A stretch of DNA of 64,000 nt from Microbacterium sp. W4I4 (GTDB lineage: Bacteria; Actinomycetota; Actinomycetes; Actinomycetales; Microbacteriaceae): positions 1,860,001-1,924,000 of the forward strand of contig NZ_JAUSXT010000001.1 in assembly GCF_030816235.1 (NCBI RefSeq), read 5' to 3'. Positions within the stretch are counted from its first letter, which is position 1. Every line of letters begins with the position of its first letter. The position numbers were made by a program, and so were the translations under genes. Below are positions 8,018 through 16,968 of the stretch, one piece after another. Below the pieces are notes generated by a model that was not told the origin of the DNA, did no database searches, and saw nothing but the letters and a program-made list of their open reading frames with translations.

Positions 8018-9433
8018 ATGACCGTGAACGCAGACACCGCCGTGCACGCCTTCGCCGCCGTCGACCTGGGCGCCACCAGCGGCCGGGTCATGATCGGCCG
8101 GGTCGGCGAGGGGCGCGTCGAGCTCGAACTCGTCACGCGCTTCCCCAACGGGCCCGTCGAGCATGCGGACGGACTGCACTGGGACTTCGACGCCCTGTAC
8201 GAGAACGTCGTGGCCGGGCTCGCCGAGGCCGTGCGCCGCGAACCCGGGATCGAGAGCATCGGCATCGATTCCTGGGCGGTCGACTACGGTCTGCTGCGCG
8301 ACGGGATTCTGATCGCACAGCCCTTCCACTACCGCGACGACCGCAGCACGCGCGGCGTGGACGAGGTGCACGCGATCGTCCCGTTCGCGGAACTGTACCG
8401 CCGAAACGGCTTGCAGTTCCTGCCGTTCAACACGCTGTACCAGTACCGGGTCGACGCCCCTCTGGCAGAGGCGGATGCCGCACTGCTCGTCCCCGACCTG
8501 ATCGCGTTCCTGCTCACCGGTGAACAGGTCGCGGAGCGCACGAACGCGTCGACGACCGGACTGCTCGACGTGCACACCTCCCAGTGGGACGTCGAGCTGG
8601 CGGGGCGGCTCGGCCTCCCCACGACGGTGCTGCCGCGACTCGTGGACCCCGGCACGGTGATCGGCACGCTGCGGCCCGAGCTGGTCGCACGCATCGGCGC
8701 GGAGCTGCCCGTGGTCGCGGTGGGGTCGCACGACACGGCATCCGCGGTCGTCGCCGCGCCGCTGTCGTCACCCCACGCCGCGTACATCTCCTGTGGCACG
8801 TGGGGTCTGGTCGGGCTGGAGCTGCCCGAGCCGGTGGTGACGGATGCCGCGCGCGCCGCGAACTTCACCAACGAGCTCGGCGTCGACGGCCGCATCCGCT
8901 TCCTGCACAACGTCACGGGGCTCTGGCTGCTCAGCGAAACCGTGCGCGCCTGGGAGGCCGAGGACGGCGCCGAGATCGATCTGCCCGGCCTGCTCGCCTC
9001 GGCATCCGATGTCGCCGGTGACGTGCCGCTGTTCGACGCGAACGATCCGTCGCTGAGCGCTCCGGGCGACATGCCGGCTCGAATCGCCGCGCTGATCGGC
9101 GATGCCGCCCCGACCACGCGTCCCGCGTTCGCGCGCAGCATCGTCGAATCGATCGCCGCGGCGTTCGCGGATGCCGTGCGCACGGCATCCGCGCTGTCAG
9201 GTCGCGATGTCGACAGCATCCATCTCGTCGGCGGCGGCTCGCTGAACCGACTGCTCTGCCAGGCGACCGCCGACCGCACTGGGCTGCCGGTGCTCGCGGG
9301 CCCCGTCGAGGCGACCGCTCTGGGCAACGTCCTGGTGCAGGCGCGGACCGCCGGCGCGGCTCCCGTCGCGCTGGAACGACTGCGCGAGATCGTCGCCGCG
9401 ACGCACGTCCCCGTGCGATACGAGCCGCGCTGA
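8018..9433 (+). CDS. rhaB: Rhamnulokinase
   Basis: This FGGY-family sugar kinase of 471 residues phosphorylates L-rhamnulose to L-rhamnulose-1-phosphate. Visible motifs are the ATP-phosphate loop VDLGATSGRVMIG, the catalytic-region GIDSWAVDYGLL, FHYRDDRS, the hinge VGSHDTASAV with SCGTWGLVG, and HLVGGGSLNRLLCQ near the C-terminus. The order matches RhaB. The ATG at 8018 is preferred because the homologous N-terminus begins just upstream of VDLGATS; an in-frame ATG at 8009 and a longer frame from 7973 are alternatives. The gene completes the import-mutarotase-isomerase-kinase-aldolase pathway. Confidence 0.92.
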   Translation: MTVNADTAVHAFAAVDLGATSGRVMIGRVGEGRVELELVTRFPNGPVEHADGLHWDFDALYENVVAGLAEAVRREPGIESIGIDSWAVDYGLLRDGILIAQPFHYRDDRSTRGVDEVHAIVPFAELYRRNGLQFLPFNTLYQYRVDAPLAEADAALLVPDLIAFLLTGEQVAERTNASTTGLLDVHTSQWDVELAGRLGLPTTVLPRLVDPGTVIGTLRPELVARIGAELPVVAVGSHDTASAVVAAPLSSPHAAYISCGTWGLVGLELPEPVVTDAARAANFTNELGVDGRIRFLHNVTGLWLLSETVRAWEAEDGAEIDLPGLLASASDVAGDVPLFDANDPSLSAPGDMPARIAALIGDAAPTTRPAFARSIVESIAAAFADAVRTASALSGRDVDSIHLVGGGSLNRLLCQATADRTGLPVLAGPVEATALGNVLVQARTAGAAPVALERLREIVAATHVPVRYEPR

Positions 9434-9478
9434 CGCGCGTCACCGCAGGAGAGCGGAGTCTCGACGAGACCGGGAGGG

Positions 9479-10726
9479 TCAGCCCCGGGTCTTGCCGTTC
9501 GAGCAGGTCTCGACCGCGGCCGAGTTGCCCCTGATCGACGACGGCAGCTCGACGACGTCTCCCGGAGTCTGGGTCGGCGTGGGAGTCTGCGTCGCGCCGG
9601 GCACCGGCTCCTTGACGACCACGCCGTCGTTGTTGGTGTTCTCGTGCGTGATCTGCAGCTGCTTGTTGGCCGTGATGGCATCCCAGAGCGTGGTCGCCGC
9701 GGACGTGTTCGGGACGACCTTGTTGGGGTTGTCCGGGTCCTCCAGGGTGGGGTACTGCACGAAGACGATGTCCTCGAACGGCACGCTCTTCACCGCCAGC
9801 GCGATCTGCGCGATCGTCATGGGGTTCGCGAGCGAGGTCGACGCCTCGAGGTTGTTCAGACCGGTGTCGGCGAGCTTCAGCACCGTGCCGACATTGCCGA
9901 GCACCTCACCGCTGATCAGTTTGCGCACCAGACTCGACATGTACTGCTGCTGGTTGCCGATGCGGCCCAGGTCGCTTCCGTCGCCCACGCCGTGACGGGT
10001 GCGCAGGAACTGCAGCGCCTCCAGGCCCTTGATGGTGTGGGTGCCGGCCTTCAGGTCCAGACCCGTGAAGCGGTCCTTGATCGGGGTGGCCAGGCATACG
10101 TCGACGCCACCGATGGCATCCGTGATCTCGATGACACCGCCGAAGGTGACCTTCGCAGCGAACTCGATGTCCTCGCCCGTGAGGTCGGAGATCGTCTTGA
10201 CGACGCAGTTCAGGCCGCCGCCGTCGCCGCCGTGCTCATACGAGACGTTGAGTGGCTGCTTGCTCATGGAGGAGTACGTGCGGTCGTTGGCATCCGTGCA
10301 GGACGGGATGCCCAGCATCAGGTCGCGCGGGAAGCTGACCACCGTGACGCGGCGCGGCGCGTCCGACACGTGCACCAGCAGGTTCACGTCGTTCAGGGTG
10401 CCTTCGGAGTCCTTGCCCGTGCAGCGCTTTCCGAACAGGTGCGCGTACTTCGGCTCGCAGGTGTCGACGCCGGTGAGAAGGATGTCGAAGCCGCCCTTGA
10501 GCGCGGCGACGTCCGGCGGGATCTCCTTCTGACCCTCGAGCTCCACGGCGTTGGCGCTGACGGTGTTGAGGAACCCGCCCACGACGAACCCGGCCACGCC
10601 CAATCCGCTGACGAGGATGACGGCCATGGCGATCCCGATCAGCTTCAGCAGCTGCCCGGTGGCGCCGGGCGAGCGCAGCTGGCCGTGACGCGCGACGGGT
10701 CTGCGTCGCCTGCTCGACTCGCTCAC
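9479..10726 (-). CDS. LytR-CpsA-Psr (LCP) family cell-wall ligase
   Basis: This 415-residue protein starts at GTG 10726, preceded by AAAGG. It has a basic cytoplasmic head, one membrane helix at about 28-52, and an extracellular LCP domain. Key segments are FDILLTGVDTC, the Arg-containing VVSFPRDLMLGIP that contacts the polyprenyl pyrophosphate, and FLRTRHGVGDGSDLGRIGNQQQYM. The family transfers polyprenyl-linked glycopolymers to peptidoglycan. The C-terminus is a low-complexity Pro/Thr stretch and a Cys-containing tail (ETCSNGK). It stands alone between the rhaB end and tRNA-Ser. The acceptor polymer cannot be read from the sequence. Confidence 0.9.
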   Translation of the reverse strand: MSESSRRRRPVARHGQLRSPGATGQLLKLIGIAMAVILVSGLGVAGFVVGGFLNTVSANAVELEGQKEIPPDVAALKGGFDILLTGVDTCEPKYAHLFGKRCTGKDSEGTLNDVNLLVHVSDAPRRVTVVSFPRDLMLGIPSCTDANDRTYSSMSKQPLNVSYEHGGDGGGLNCVVKTISDLTGEDIEFAAKVTFGGVIEITDAIGGVDVCLATPIKDRFTGLDLKAGTHTIKGLEALQFLRTRHGVGDGSDLGRIGNQQQYMSSLVRKLISGEVLGNVGTVLKLADTGLNNLEASTSLANPMTIAQIALAVKSVPFEDIVFVQYPTLEDPDNPNKVVPNTSAATTLWDAITANKQLQITHENTNNDGVVVKEPVPGATQTPTPTQTPGDVVELPSSIRGNSAAVETCSNGKTRG

Positions 10727-10746
10727 TCAGTGCCTTTCACGTAATG

Positions 10747-10831
10747 CGGAGGGTGTGGGATTCGAACCCACGGGACATTGCTGCCCACTGGTTTTCAAGA
10801 CCAGGTCCATCGGCCGCTCGGACAACCCTCC
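10747..10831 (-). tRNA. tRNA-Ser (anticodon UGA)
   Basis: Read on the minus strand, this 85-base gene begins GGAGGGTTGTCCGAGC. It has the long variable arm typical of serine tRNAs, an anticodon loop CTTGAAA with anticodon TGA, and the T-loop TTCGAAT. The acceptor GGAGGGT/ACCCTCC pairs fully, the discriminator base is G, and CCA is not encoded. The LCP gene lies downstream of it. Confidence 0.96.
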
Positions 10832-10927
10832 CTGGTCCGGCTCGCACCGGACGGTCAGGCGTCGAGTCTATCGGCTCCGGGGGGAACCGATTCGACGTCA
10901 CCGATTCTCCCGTGCCCACCTGGGGAT

Positions 10928-12628
10928 CTACTGGGCGGGATCGGCCGCGGGCTCGGCAGGCGGGAGTGCCGGAGAGGTGCGCGACATGCGCACCCCGGCC
11001 CGTCCGAGCATGGAAGGCGACGGTGTCGATGCCTCCAGCGCCGCCGCGAACTCGTCACCGGAGATGCGCAGGAGTCGGCAGTCCGACTTCGTGATGACCG
11101 TGGCCGAGCGCACGGTCCGATCCAGCAGCCCGAGCTCGCCGACGTACCCGGGCGCGTCGACGTCGGGAAGCTCCACCGCCAGTCCATCGGCACGGACGGC
11201 ACTGACAGCCAGGATGCCGTCCTCGAGCACCCACAGGGCATCCGAAGGGTCGCCCTGGGTGATGAGCAGCGTACCCGCGGGGACAAGCCGCTCCTCCGCA
11301 CTCTCGGCGAGATGCTCGATGAGGCTGCGCGGTGCGCCGGCGAACAGGTCGAGCTGGTCGAGCGTGCGTGTGAGGGGCTCGAGTCGCGCGGCCCGCTGCG
11401 CGACATCGGCATCGAGGCGGAGCAGCACGGGGAGCCCGAGCAGCCCGAGGATCGGGAATCCCAATCCGATGATGCCGAAGGCCCAGCCGAGACCGAACTG
11501 CGCGAACAGGACGCTCGCCAGCACCGATGCCAGTACCGCGCTGGCGAGGATCAGCACGTCGAGCGTCCCCAGCACGCGTCCGAGCACGTCACGCGGCAGG
11601 TCGCGCTGCAGGGTGCTGAAGGCGATCACGTCGACGATGACCATGCCCACGCCCGAGATCACCTGCAGGCCCAGCGCTCCCACCACCGATCCGGCGAAGA
11701 CGCTCAGCCAGAGCGGCACGCACTGGATGAAGATCGCCGCAGTGATCAGCGCGGCCAGCCGCTTCGACGTGGCGAGCCGCTGCGCGATGCCTGCCACGAT
11801 GACACTGCCCAGGGCGTTCGCCGCCAGCAGCATGGCGTACCCGATCTCGTCGCTGCCCAGGTGCTGCGCCAATGGCGGCATGAGCACGTTCGCCGAATTC
11901 GCCGCCGCCGAGTCGAGGATCAGGAAGATGGTGAGCACGAGCGCCTTGTGGTGCCCGGCGAGCGTCCGCACCCCCGAGACCCACTGGCTGAATGCTCCAC
12001 CGCCGGCCTCGGCGCTGCCCTTGGAGCGCACTCGCAGACGCTGGTACAGCAGTCCTGCGGCGACGAAGCTCACGGTGTTGATCAGCACGCCGTACGCGGG
12101 TGCGCCGATCAGCAGCATCAGTCCGCCGATCCCCGGGCCGATCACGACGATGACGCCCTCCAACAGGGCGAAGAGCGCGTTCGCGGCGATGAGGTCCGAC
12201 TCGGGCACGACCTCGGGGATCAGCGCCCCGGATGCCGGGCGCATCGGGGTGCACACCGCCGTGAGCATCGCCACCCCCACCAGCAGCAGCCACAACGGTG
12301 CCTCGACCCAGACGATCGCGGCGATCCCGACGGTGACCACTGCCGCGATCCAGGCGCTGACCGCGAGCACCACGCGCCGGTCGTAGCGGTCGGCCAGCAC
12401 GCCGGCGTATCCCCCGCACAGCACGCCGACCACCCAGCGCACCGTGACCAGCGCGGTGATCCAGCCGGCCGAGTGGGTGCGTTCGAAGACGTACGCGATG
12501 AGAATGACGCTGTACGCCCAGGACGCGCCGCCGTCGATGATGAACGCGACGACGAGCAGCCGCAGGTCGCGATGCCGGAGCGCGGCGGTGAAGCGCGGTT
12601 TGACCTGCTCGACGTCCCCAGCGACCAT
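10928..12628 (-). CDS. MFS-type transporter with C-terminal cyclic-nucleotide-binding-like domain
   Basis: The protein has 566 residues from the ATG at 12628, chosen because GGGAG precedes it by six bases; a longer frame from 12679 lacks such a site. Residues about 15-410 form twelve predicted membrane helices of an MFS_3-like permease, with the loop GVLADRYDRRVV. Residues about 430-540 match a cNMP-binding beta-roll: TLLITQGDPSDALWVLEDG, then GYVGELGLLDRTVRSATV, which resembles the phosphate-binding cassette. Fusion of an exporter to a cAMP-receptor-like domain is known in actinobacteria and suggests ligand-gated transport; neither ligand nor substrate is evident. Repeated ACATCCGT half-sites lie upstream. 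Confidence 0.82.
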   Translation of the reverse strand: MVAGDVEQVKPRFTAALRHRDLRLLVVAFIIDGGASWAYSVILIAYVFERTHSAGWITALVTVRWVVGVLCGGYAGVLADRYDRRVVLAVSAWIAAVVTVGIAAIVWVEAPLWLLLVGVAMLTAVCTPMRPASGALIPEVVPESDLIAANALFALLEGVIVVIGPGIGGLMLLIGAPAYGVLINTVSFVAAGLLYQRLRVRSKGSAEAGGGAFSQWVSGVRTLAGHHKALVLTIFLILDSAAANSANVLMPPLAQHLGSDEIGYAMLLAANALGSVIVAGIAQRLATSKRLAALITAAIFIQCVPLWLSVFAGSVVGALGLQVISGVGMVIVDVIAFSTLQRDLPRDVLGRVLGTLDVLILASAVLASVLASVLFAQFGLGWAFGIIGLGFPILGLLGLPVLLRLDADVAQRAARLEPLTRTLDQLDLFAGAPRSLIEHLAESAEERLVPAGTLLITQGDPSDALWVLEDGILAVSAVRADGLAVELPDVDAPGYVGELGLLDRTVRSATVITKSDCRLLRISGDEFAAALEASTPSPSMLGRAGVRMSRTSPALPPAEPAADPAQ

Positions 12629-12675
12629 GTTCGCTCCCAAGGCGTCCCGGTGTCCGTGAGGAGAGCCGGGTGATG

Positions 12676-12753
12676 ACATCCGTGCGGGTACAGCGGACTA
12701 CGCAGACTGTAGATCCGCGACGTGCCTCCGCACATCCGTGTATCTACGGATGT
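12676..12753. promoter_or_regulatory. Candidate operator made of ACATCCGT half-sites
   Basis: ACATCCGT occurs at 12676-12683 and 12732-12739, and inverted (ACGGATGT) at 12746-12753. The last two form an 8-bp dyad around a 6-base spacer. They lie 48-125 bases upstream of the MFS/cyclic-nucleotide-domain gene on the minus strand, in the only sizeable gap here. Three copies of an 8-mer in 80 bases suggest a regulator site. No clear promoter hexamers could be fixed. Confidence 0.4.
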
Positions 12754-12790
12754 CCGCGTCGGATGCGCGCCGCGATCGATGCGCTCGCGT

Positions 12791-13585
12791 TCAGAGCAGG
12801 GTGCGCAGCGCCACGGCGAGCCCGCCGTCGTCGACGACTCCGGTCTCCTCGCCCGCGGCGATCTTGACCTCGTCGGGAGCCTGCCCCATCGCCACGGCCC
12901 GTCCGCCTCCGGCGAGCGCCCAGCCGAACATCCCGATGTCGTTGCGCCCGTCACCGGCGACGAACACCCGATCGCCCGGGATGCCGAGTTCGACGCGCAC
13001 CCGCTCGAGCGCGGTGCCCTTGTCAACGCCCAGCGGTGCGATGTCGAGCCACGCCGTCCAGCCGATCGCGTAGGAGACCTCGTTCAGCCCGGCCTCGGCG
13101 ACCAGGCGGTGGAAGTCCTCCTCGTCGTGGTTCGGCGAGACCACGACCACGCGCGACACCGGCTGCGACCCGAGCTCGTCGAAGCCGACCTGCCGACCGT
13201 CGTCGAGCGTCCAGTCGTCGAGCACCGCCGTGTACAGCCGCTGGCCGGAGCCGAGCTCCACCATGTACCGTGCCTCGGGGAGTCGATCACGCAGCAGGGA
13301 CAGCACGGGCGACGGGTCGAAGACCTCGACCATCCACCGCTCCCAGCCGTCTCCATCGCGGCGCATCACGACCGCGCCGTTCGAGCACACGACGAAGTCG
13401 GCGACCAGATCGAGTTCCTCGACGTAACGGCGGGTTCCCATCCAGCTTCGGCCCGTCGCGAGCATCACCTCGAAACCGGCATCCCGCACCTCTGCCACGG
13501 CCTCGACGACGCCAGGGCTCAGCGTCTCGTCCTGCAGCAGGATCGTGCCGTCGATGTCCAGGCCGACGAGGCCGCGGCGGGTCAC
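12791..13585 (-). CDS. HAD-superfamily hydrolase, Cof type
   Basis: This 264-residue cytoplasmic phosphatase-like protein starts at GTG 13585, overlapping the serS stop (GTGA). HAD motif I is GLDIDGTI near residue 8 with the nucleophilic Asp. Motif II is in VMLATGRS, the C2B cap lies in the middle, and motif IV is [11 protein letters not shown] near the C-terminus. These fit the Cof/YidA group acting on sugar or nucleotide phosphates. Co-transcription with seryl-tRNA synthetase is common in this bacterial family; a metabolic link is not established. Substrate unknown. Confidence 0.88.
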   Translation of the reverse strand: MTRRGLVGLDIDGTILLQDETLSPGVVEAVAEVRDAGFEVMLATGRSWMGTRRYVEELDLVADFVVCSNGAVVMRRDGDGWERWMVEVFDPSPVLSLLRDRLPEARYMVELGSGQRLYTAVLDDWTLDDGRQVGFDELGSQPVSRVVVVSPNHDEEDFHRLVAEAGLNEVSYAIGWTAWLDIAPLGVDKGTALERVRVELGIPGDRVFVAGDGRNDIGMFGWALAGGGRAVAMGQAPDEVKIAAGEETGVVDDGGLAVALRTLL

Positions 13586-14919
13586 TCCGCTGCCTGTGCT
13601 TCGCCGGTCTCCTCCGACGGGGCGGTCCAGCCCAGCGGCCGCAGCACGTCCAGACCGCCGAGATACGGCCGCAGCACCTCGGGAACCGTGACGGATCCGT
13701 CGGCCTGCTGGTGCGTCTCGAGGATGGCCACGATCCAGCGGGTGGTGGCGAGGGTGCCATTCAGCGTCGCGACCGGCGTCGTCTTGCTCGGGGCGCCCTC
13801 CTGGGTCCCTGAGCCGGCCGAAGGGCGGTAGCGCATGTCCAGCCGGCGCGCCTGGTAGGTGGTGCAGTTCGAGGTCGAGGTCAGCTCGCGGAACGCGCCC
13901 TGAGTGGGCACCCACGCCTCGATGTCGAACTTGCGGGCGGCGCTGGAGCCGAGGTCGCCTGCGGCGACGTCGATCACGCGGTACGACAGCCCCAGCGCGG
14001 TCAGCATCTCCTCCTGCAGGGCGACGAGACGATCGTGTTCCGCCTCGGCGTCCTCGGGGGTCGTGTAGACGAACATCTCGAGCTTGTTGAACTGGTGCAC
14101 GCGGATGATGCCGCGGGTGTCCTTGCCGTACGAGCCCGCCTCGCTGCGGTAGCAGGTCGACCATCCCGCGTAGCGCAGCGGCCCCTCGGCCAGGTCGAGG
14201 ATCTCGTCCTTGTGGTAGCCGGCGAGAGGAACCTCGCTGGTGCCGACCAGGTACAGGTCCTCCTTGTCGAGGTGGTAGACCTCGTCGGCGTGCTCGCCGA
14301 GGAACCCGGTGCCCTGCATGATCTCGGGCCGCACGAGGGTCGGCACGATCATCGGCGTGAAGCCGTTCTGCAGCGCCTTGTCGAGTGCGAGGTTCATCAG
14401 CGCGATCTCCAGACGCGCACCGATGCCCTTCAGGAAGTAGAACCGCGCTCCCGACACCTTCGCGCCGCGCTCCATGTCGATGGCGCCCAGCATCTCGCCG
14501 AGCTCCAGGTGATCGCGCGGAGTGAAGTCATAGGTCGGCACGTCGCCGACGCGGCGCAGCTCGACGAAGTCCGCCTCGCCGCCGGCCGGCACGCCGTCGA
14601 TGATGACGTTCTCGATCTTCGCGAGAGCGGATGCCGCAGCATCCGCCGCCTCGTTCGACGCCTGCTGCGCTGCCTTGACGCTGTCGGCCAGAGTCTTGGC
14701 CTGCGCGACGAGCGCGGCCTTCTCGTCCTTGGGCGCCTTCGCGACAGTCTTGCCGAAGGCGTTCTGCTCGGCCCGCAGCGATTCGAAGGCGTTCAGCGCG
14801 TCGCGGCGCGATCGATCGGACTCGATCGCCGCGTCGACGGTTTCGGGCGCGTTCCCGCGCGCGATCTGTGAGCGTCGGACGAGCTCGGGCTCATCACGGA
14901 GAAGGGCGAGATCGATCAT
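13582..14919 (-). CDS. serS: Seryl-tRNA synthetase
   Basis: This 445-residue class II synthetase has an N-terminal coiled-coil tRNA-binding arm at about residues 30-105 ([18 protein letters not shown] onward) followed by the catalytic core. Motif 2 is seen in [22 protein letters not shown], and motif 3 lies near [15 protein letters not shown]. It charges tRNA-Ser and is essential. An oddity: between LDMRYR (near residue 363) and [11 protein letters not shown] lies about ten residues ([13 protein letters not shown]) encoded by a REP-like repeat at 13803-13827. This is longer than the usual 3-4-residue loop in the family. The reading frame is intact, so the insertion is tolerated. Confidence 0.96.
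   Translation of the reverse strand: MIDLALLRDEPELVRRSQIARGNAPETVDAAIESDRSRRDALNAFESLRAEQNAFGKTVAKAPKDEKAALVAQAKTLADSVKAAQQASNEAADAAASALAKIENVIIDGVPAGGEADFVELRRVGDVPTYDFTPRDHLELGEMLGAIDMERGAKVSGARFYFLKGIGARLEIALMNLALDKALQNGFTPMIVPTLVRPEIMQGTGFLGEHADEVYHLDKEDLYLVGTSEVPLAGYHKDEILDLAEGPLRYAGWSTCYRSEAGSYGKDTRGIIRVHQFNKLEMFVYTTPEDAEAEHDRLVALQEEMLTALGLSYRVIDVAAGDLGSSAARKFDIEAWVPTQGAFRELTSTSNCTTYQARRLDMRYRPSAGSGTQEGAPSKTTPVATLNGTLATTRWIVAILETHQQADGSVTVPEVLRPYLGGLDVLRPLGWTAPSEETGEAQAAE
13803..13827. repeat. REP-like repeat copy inside serS
   Basis: This is a 25-base copy of the dispersed element that begins GGGTCCCTGAGC and ends CGAAGGGC. It is located within the serS coding region and read on the minus strand as PSAGSGTQ. 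It differs from the copies at 44987, 47662 and 52721 in its central bases (GGCC instead of TGTC or TCGTC-like centres). Confidence 0.85.
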
Positions 14920-15086
14920 TGTGCAAGTCTACCGAGCGGCACCCGCGCTACGATCGCCGACCCGGCGGCCCTCGCAGGGCGCGAATGGCCGCATCCGCGC
15001 GCCTGAGACGGCCATCCGTGACCCGCGAACCGGCGCCCGTGACGGCGGCGCCGCTCGGCAGCGCCGTTCGGCCGTAGAGTTGCGGC

Positions 15087-16085
15087 ATGTCGGCATCCGG
15101 GACGCAGCACGCGCACGCGGCGCTCGTGCTCAACCCGGTCAAGGTCGACGCGGAGCGGCTGCGTTCGATCCTGCGGACCCTGTCGAAGAAGCACGGGTGG
15201 GCTCCGCCGCGGTTCTACGAGACCAGCATCGAGGACCCCGGCCAGGAGATCACGCGCACCGCCCTCGCCGACGGAGCCTCCGCCGTGCTCGCGGCCGGCG
15301 GCGATGGAACCGTGCGCTCGGTGTCCGAGGCGATGGCCGGCACCGGCATCCCGTTCGCCATCGTCCCCGGCGGCACGGGCAACCTCTTCGCCCGCAACCT
15401 CGGGCTTCCGCTGCTGAATCCGGGGAAGGTCATGGAGGCCGTGTTCCTCGGCTTCACGCACCCCGTGGACATCGGCTGGGCGATGCTGACCCGCGAGGAC
15501 GGATCACAGAGCGAGCACGGCTTCGTGGTGCTCGCCGGGATGGGCCTGGACGCGGACATGATCGCCAACACCCGCCCCGATCTGAAGAAGTCCGTGGGCT
15601 GGATGGCGTATCTGGACGGCGCCGCGCGCTCGCTGCCCGGCGCGAAGCCGTTCCGGGTCGTCTACCAGCTCGACGACGGCCGGCTGCACTCCACCAAGGT
15701 GCACAGCATGCTGTTCGCCAACTGCGGCATCCTGCCGGCGGGAATCGCCCTGATGCCCGATGCGTCGCTGGATGACGGGATGATGGACATCGCGGTCATC
15801 CAGCCGACCGGGCCGCTCGGCTGGATGGGCATCTGGCGCAAGATCTGGTGGGACAACTCGGTGCTGCGGCGCACGCGAGCCGGGCGGCGGGTGCTCGAAC
15901 GACGCGGCCGGAACGCATCGATCCGCTATCTGCGCGGAGGAAGCGCCGAGGCGGCGATGGTCGCGCCGACCTCGATCGAGCTCGACGGCGATGAACTCGG
16001 CACGGCGGTGCGGATGCTGTGCCGCATCCAGCAGGGCGGGCTGACCCTCGCGCTGCCCGCCGGCCACGACGTCTCGCGCTTCTGA
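15087..16085 (+). CDS. Diacylglycerol/sphingosine kinase-family lipid kinase
   Basis: This 332-residue protein has the DAGK catalytic domain. Key segments are ALVLNPVKVD at the start, AAGGDGTVRSVSEAM (the GGDGT nucleotide motif) near residue 72 and PGGTGNLFARNLG. A C-terminal beta-sandwich carries the conserved DDG.MDIAVIQP and ELDGDEL. It would use ATP to phosphorylate a lipid such as diacylglycerol, undecaprenol or phosphatidylinositol. The substrate cannot be decided. It diverges from serS across 167 bases that hold no recognisable feature except GC-rich sequence, and converges with a lipoprotein gene across a strong hairpin. Confidence 0.86.
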   Translation: MSASGTQHAHAALVLNPVKVDAERLRSILRTLSKKHGWAPPRFYETSIEDPGQEITRTALADGASAVLAAGGDGTVRSVSEAMAGTGIPFAIVPGGTGNLFARNLGLPLLNPGKVMEAVFLGFTHPVDIGWAMLTREDGSQSEHGFVVLAGMGLDADMIANTRPDLKKSVGWMAYLDGAARSLPGAKPFRVVYQLDDGRLHSTKVHSMLFANCGILPAGIALMPDASLDDGMMDIAVIQPTGPLGWMGIWRKIWWDNSVLRRTRAGRRVLERRGRNASIRYLRGGSAEAAMVAPTSIELDGDELGTAVRMLCRIQQGGLTLALPAGHDVSRF

Positions 16086-16086
16086 C

Positions 16087-16156
16087 AGCCCGTCTGTTTG
16101 TGCCTTATGCACGTTCTGAGCCCGAACTACCTGCGTAAGACACAAACAGACGGGCT
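16087..16156. terminator. Long hairpin between convergent genes, probable bidirectional terminator
   Basis: Arms at 16087-16110 and 16133-16156 pair over 24 positions, with one C-A mismatch and one wobble, around a 22-base loop. It starts directly after the lipid-kinase stop and ends 13 bases before the stop of the converging lipoprotein gene. The outer end is AGCCCGTCTG, sharing GCCCGTCT with the hairpin at 2996-3064. It lacks a T-run, so termination is inferred from position. Confidence 0.7.
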
Positions 16157-16169
16157 CTGAGGGTCCGCG

Positions 16170-16919
16170 TCAGCCGAGGACCGGCACCTCGGCGTCGAGG
16201 TTGTCGCCGACGAGGGTCAGCGTGAAGGGCGCGTCGTCATCGTGGTCCTCGAGCAGCGTGATCACCGTGGCGCGCGGGGCGAAGTCCATCGTGCACACGC
16301 GATCCGCGGTCTCGAATCCATTGAAAGTCACCTTGGCACCGGAATCCGTCATCGCGAGCTCCTGCACGACCGGCGGGCACGAGCTGGAGCCGTAGGTGAG
16401 CAGCACGATGCCGTCGTCGTCGAACCATCCGGCCGACGGCTGCTGCTCGCCGGGGCCCTGCGGTGCGGCATCCAGACCGTCGAGGTCGGCGTCGGCCTCG
16501 ACGTCGCCGTATGTCACGCGCAGGTCGATATCCTTCGTGACGTCGACGCCCTCCGGAAGCATCGCCGCAACCGCGCGCGGACCGAGGTCGTCGGTGCAGG
16601 CCATCTCATCGGGATCGGCCAGCGTGACGGCGACCGTCTGACCGTCCGCCTTCACGTCCGCGACATGCGGACGGCAACTCGAGGATCCCCACGTGACGAT
16701 TCCGATGACCCGTCCGTCATCGAGCCAGGCCGCTTCGATGTCACTCGCGGTGCGGTCGAACGTCGACGACCCCGCATCCGATCCTGGGGTGCTCGATGGC
16801 GAACCCGCCGTGCTGGTCGGCGCGGGGGAGGCCGGACCCGTCCCGCATCCGGCGGCCAGCAGCGCGACCGCGGCGAGCGCGAAGACGGACGGGATCGGGC
16901 GCAGTCGAGAGAGGCTCAT
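16170..16919 (-). CDS. Putative secreted lipoprotein of unknown function
   Basis: The protein has 249 residues from the ATG at 16919, preceded by AGGGAG; the longer frame upstream lacks any signal. The first 24 residues form a lipoprotein signal (hydrophobic AVALLAAGCGT, lipobox with Cys), followed by a Ser/Thr/Pro/Gly linker. The mature part holds two similar halves, each with a TWGSSSCRP or TYGSSSCPP-like segment and a later Cys (MACTDDLGPR and VCTMDFAPR). This looks like an internal duplication with a likely disulfide in each copy. It would sit on the outer face of the membrane. No family function is known to me. Confidence 0.75.
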   Translation of the reverse strand: MSLSRLRPIPSVFALAAVALLAAGCGTGPASPAPTSTAGSPSSTPGSDAGSSTFDRTASDIEAAWLDDGRVIGIVTWGSSSCRPHVADVKADGQTVAVTLADPDEMACTDDLGPRAVAAMLPEGVDVTKDIDLRVTYGDVEADADLDGLDAAPQGPGEQQPSAGWFDDDGIVLLTYGSSSCPPVVQELAMTDSGAKVTFNGFETADRVCTMDFAPRATVITLLEDHDDDAPFTLTLVGDNLDAEVPVLG

Positions 16920-16968
16920 ACTCCCTAGTGTCGCGGGAGAACCGAACGTCTCAAAGCCCTTGTCCGGA

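Noticed and set aside
5788..8265. Long antisense reading frame opposite the aldolase and kinase genes
   Set aside because: Such frames appear throughout because stop codons are rare in GC-rich DNA. The composition is Arg/Gly/His-rich without motifs, while the sense strand has clear family motifs.
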